Part shown: piece after piece, positions 5,047 through 6,207 of the stretch
Numbering within the stretch: position 1 is the stretch's first letter
Layout of the letters: every line of letters starts with the position of its first letter
Assembly: GCA_003602535.1 (NCBI GenBank)
Contig: QQSA01000111.1
Location: 11,143 to 17,349 of the forward strand
DNA length: 6,207 nucleotides
Reading direction: 5' to 3'
Source of the DNA: Candidatus Poseidoniales archaeon
GTDB lineage: Archaea > Thermoplasmatota > Poseidoniia > Poseidoniales > Poseidoniaceae
Notes under the pieces: generated by a model
What the model saw: the letters and a program-made list of their open reading frames with translations, nothing else
What the model was told of the DNA's origin: nothing
The model's database searches: none
Position numbers and translations under genes: made by a program

Positions 5047-6158
5047 AGATCCACCTCATAATGCCATCGATCTTGATCAGGGTCCCATTCATCCCAAGTT
5101 GGAATAGTTTGTAGAACATCGTACAGATGTTCAGGAACTATACCCGGAACGATGAATGCTTTTTGGCGATTAAGCGGGTATGGGTTTCTCAATTCAATTC
5201 CTAAACATCCTAATATGGCTCTAGCTACATACCAAGTGGCTTGTGAATTCCATCCGTGGGCTATTTTTATCACCACACCTAATCCTTTAGGATAATCCGA
5301 ATGTTCAATAGCCATTCCCAATAATCCATCAGCACCTTCTTTGGCAATTACTTTACCATTACCTATTTTCAAGATGGTAGAATCGAGTCGATTGAAGCCT
5401 CCTACAAGATCAGGGTACTTACACATCGCTTCCCAAATCCAGTCTGAATCTTTGTCTCTAACTAATCCAGCATAAATTTTAGCTAATTCCGAAACAGTAT
5501 TCGAAACAGTAGGTAAGCCACATCCATCCTTTGCGATTCTTTGTGGAGTCCAATCTTCTCCTAAAAATCTCCTGAGTTGTTCCATGTATGCATGGAATAC
5601 TTTGTGATTCGGTAAAGTGTATCCTGCGCGATTCCAGCCCTTTGCCCGACAACCAGCAAGAATTGCTGCATGTTCACCGCTGCATGTGTGATACCATCTA
5701 CGGGGGCGTCTAACTTGACGTCCGAATTGAATCAATGGAACATCAACAGGTGTGAGCATTAGTGGCCATTCGGCTTCAGAAAGCAACGATTGGGCCGCAG
5801 CTACGTGCTCTGTATCTCCATTATGACTTGCTACTGCTATCGCTTTTTGTTCCCATGTATGGTTTTCTAATTCTTTAGTGAATGCCTTCAGCATAAATGG
5901 TTTCATCATCGAACGACCATAACAAAGAACATTTCCTCCGAATGAATGTATTACTTCATCGCCATGGCTCCAAGCAACAGCACCGTGTATTGTCGTTTCA
6001 GATACACCATTTCTTCGATAATCAACCAATGGAACCCATTCGACATCTCTACCAGTTGGTATCCCATCAACATCCTCTCCTAAAGGAGAATCTGGATAAA
6101 TTGCGGAACCTGGTTTACCCGGAGATACTGCGGAATTCAGGTCGTGCCTCAGGTCCAT
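5043..6158 (-). CDS. Asparaginase II-family (thermolabile/ReAV-type) amidohydrolase, atypical
   Basis: A 371-residue protein of the asparaginase II family (Rhizobium etli ReAV type), which in characterised members hydrolyses L-asparagine to aspartate and ammonia. Family motifs occur in order: VPLVDYRRNG (42-51), GRSMMKPF with the Ser83-x-x-Lys86 pair, ASHNGDTEHV with Ser111, TCSGEHAA (158-165), DGCGLPT (211-217) with Cys213, and AKEGADG with Lys273. The usual CSGKH motif reads CSGEH, so Glu162 replaces the Lys that lies beside the two Cys of the ReAV metal site. It has about 40 residues before the conserved core and a Trp-rich tail of about 40 residues (331-371). Members are usually about 330-350 residues. 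No signal peptide is visible, so it is cytoplasmic. It follows another gene by 4 bp and overlaps the aldehyde dehydrogenase by 4 bp. The operon suggests an amide or amino-acid substrate related to aminophenol catabolism rather than asparagine; that is inference. Confidence 0.8.
   Translation of the reverse strand: MDLRHDLNSAVSPGKPGSAIYPDSPLGEDVDGIPTGRDVEWVPLVDYRRNGVSETTIHGAVAWSHGDEVIHSFGGNVLCYGRSMMKPFMLKAFTKELENHTWEQKAIAVASHNGDTEHVAAAQSLLSEAEWPLMLTPVDVPLIQFGRQVRRPRRWYHTCSGEHAAILAGCRAKGWNRAGYTLPNHKVFHAYMEQLRRFLGEDWTPQRIAKDGCGLPTVSNTVSELAKIYAGLVRDKDSDWIWEAMCKYPDLVGGFNRLDSTILKIGNGKVIAKEGADGLLGMAIEHSDYPKGLGVVIKIAHGWNSQATWYVARAILGCLGIELRNPYPLNRQKAFIVPGIVPEHLYDVLQTIPTWDEWDPDQDRWHYEVDL
5051..5057 (-). 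promoter_or_regulatory. Shine-Dalgarno site for the aldehyde dehydrogenase gene
   Basis: GAGGTGG lies in the last codons of the asparaginase-like gene, 4 bases before the ATG at 5046 (7 bases if counted from GAGG). With the ATGA overlap it indicates translational coupling of the two genes. Confidence 0.7.
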
Positions 6159-6162
6159 ATAA

Positions 6163-6207
6163 TCACTCCAATAAAGGTACTACTTCTCTCCACCAAGCTT
6201 CCATATT
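6163..6207 (-). CDS. C-terminal end of an upstream gene (partial)
   Basis: The minus strand reads NMEAWWREVVPLLE followed by TGA (6163-6165), open from the window edge and ending 4 bp before the asparaginase-like start. The tight spacing, and a Shine-Dalgarno site for the next gene inside its last codons, are what an operon neighbour would show. Fourteen residues are too few to name a family, and the internal ATG at 6202-6204 is not taken as a start. Confidence 0.5.
   Translation of the reverse strand, partial: NMEAWWREVVPLLE
6164..6169 (-). promoter_or_regulatory. Shine-Dalgarno site for the asparaginase-like gene
   Basis: GGAGTG lies in the final codons of the upstream partial gene. Its GGAG core is seven bases before the ATG at 6158. 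No other in-frame Met occurs before residue 84, so this supports the 371-residue form with its N-terminal extension. Confidence 0.7.

Noticed and set aside
1..6207. CRISPR array, tRNA, rRNA, insertion sequence or attachment site
   Set aside because: No repeated spacing, cloverleaf-like segment, transposase or integrase motif, or terminal repeat was seen on either strand. Coding genes account for nearly the whole window.

Overview
The window is gene-dense, moderately AT-rich DNA with no rRNA, tRNA, insertion sequence or CRISPR array. It holds five complete minus-strand genes, one small plus-strand membrane-protein gene and the last codons of a further minus-strand gene at the right edge. No gap between genes exceeds about 70 bases.

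Right to left (direction of minus-strand transcription), the first operon is: the C-terminus of an unidentified gene (6163-6207), an asparaginase II-family amidohydrolase (5043-6158), an aldehyde dehydrogenase of the 2-aminomuconate/2-hydroxymuconate semialdehyde type (3667-5046), and panB (2815-3630). Spacings are 4 bp, a 4-bp ATGA overlap and 36 bp, and every internal gene has a Shine-Dalgarno site. The convergent membrane-protein gene (about 2411-2821) overlaps the panB 3' end by 7 bp, with a perfect 8-bp hairpin beside it. A second minus-strand operon (71-2355) starts next to that gene. It encodes a catalytic LigB-type extradiol dioxygenase subunit and, with coupled start and stop codons, a non-catalytic LigB-type subunit fused to a RidA/2-aminomuconate-deaminase domain.

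Together the dioxygenase pair, the aldehyde dehydrogenase and the deaminase domain give three consecutive steps of the 2-aminophenol meta-cleavage route: 2-aminophenol (or a relative) -> 2-aminomuconate 6-semialdehyde -> 2-aminomuconate -> 4-oxalocrotonate + ammonia. The later steps (decarboxylase, hydratase, aldolase) are not in the window. The physical fusion of the dioxygenase partner subunit to the deaminase is the most striking feature. The asparaginase-like protein, with an altered metal-site residue and extra N- and C-terminal segments, is the best candidate for an unassigned activity tied to the pathway.

The organism cannot be fixed from this window. Internal operon genes carry Shine-Dalgarno sites, two of them resembling the archaeal GGTGA core, while both genes that start transcription units at 2355/2411 have none. 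That suggests leaderless mRNAs, as in many archaea and some bacteria such as actinobacteria. From memory PanB looks Bacteroidota-like, but strong Shine-Dalgarno sites are uncommon in that phylum. A marine planktonic archaeon that took up bacterial genes is one possibility, held with low confidence.
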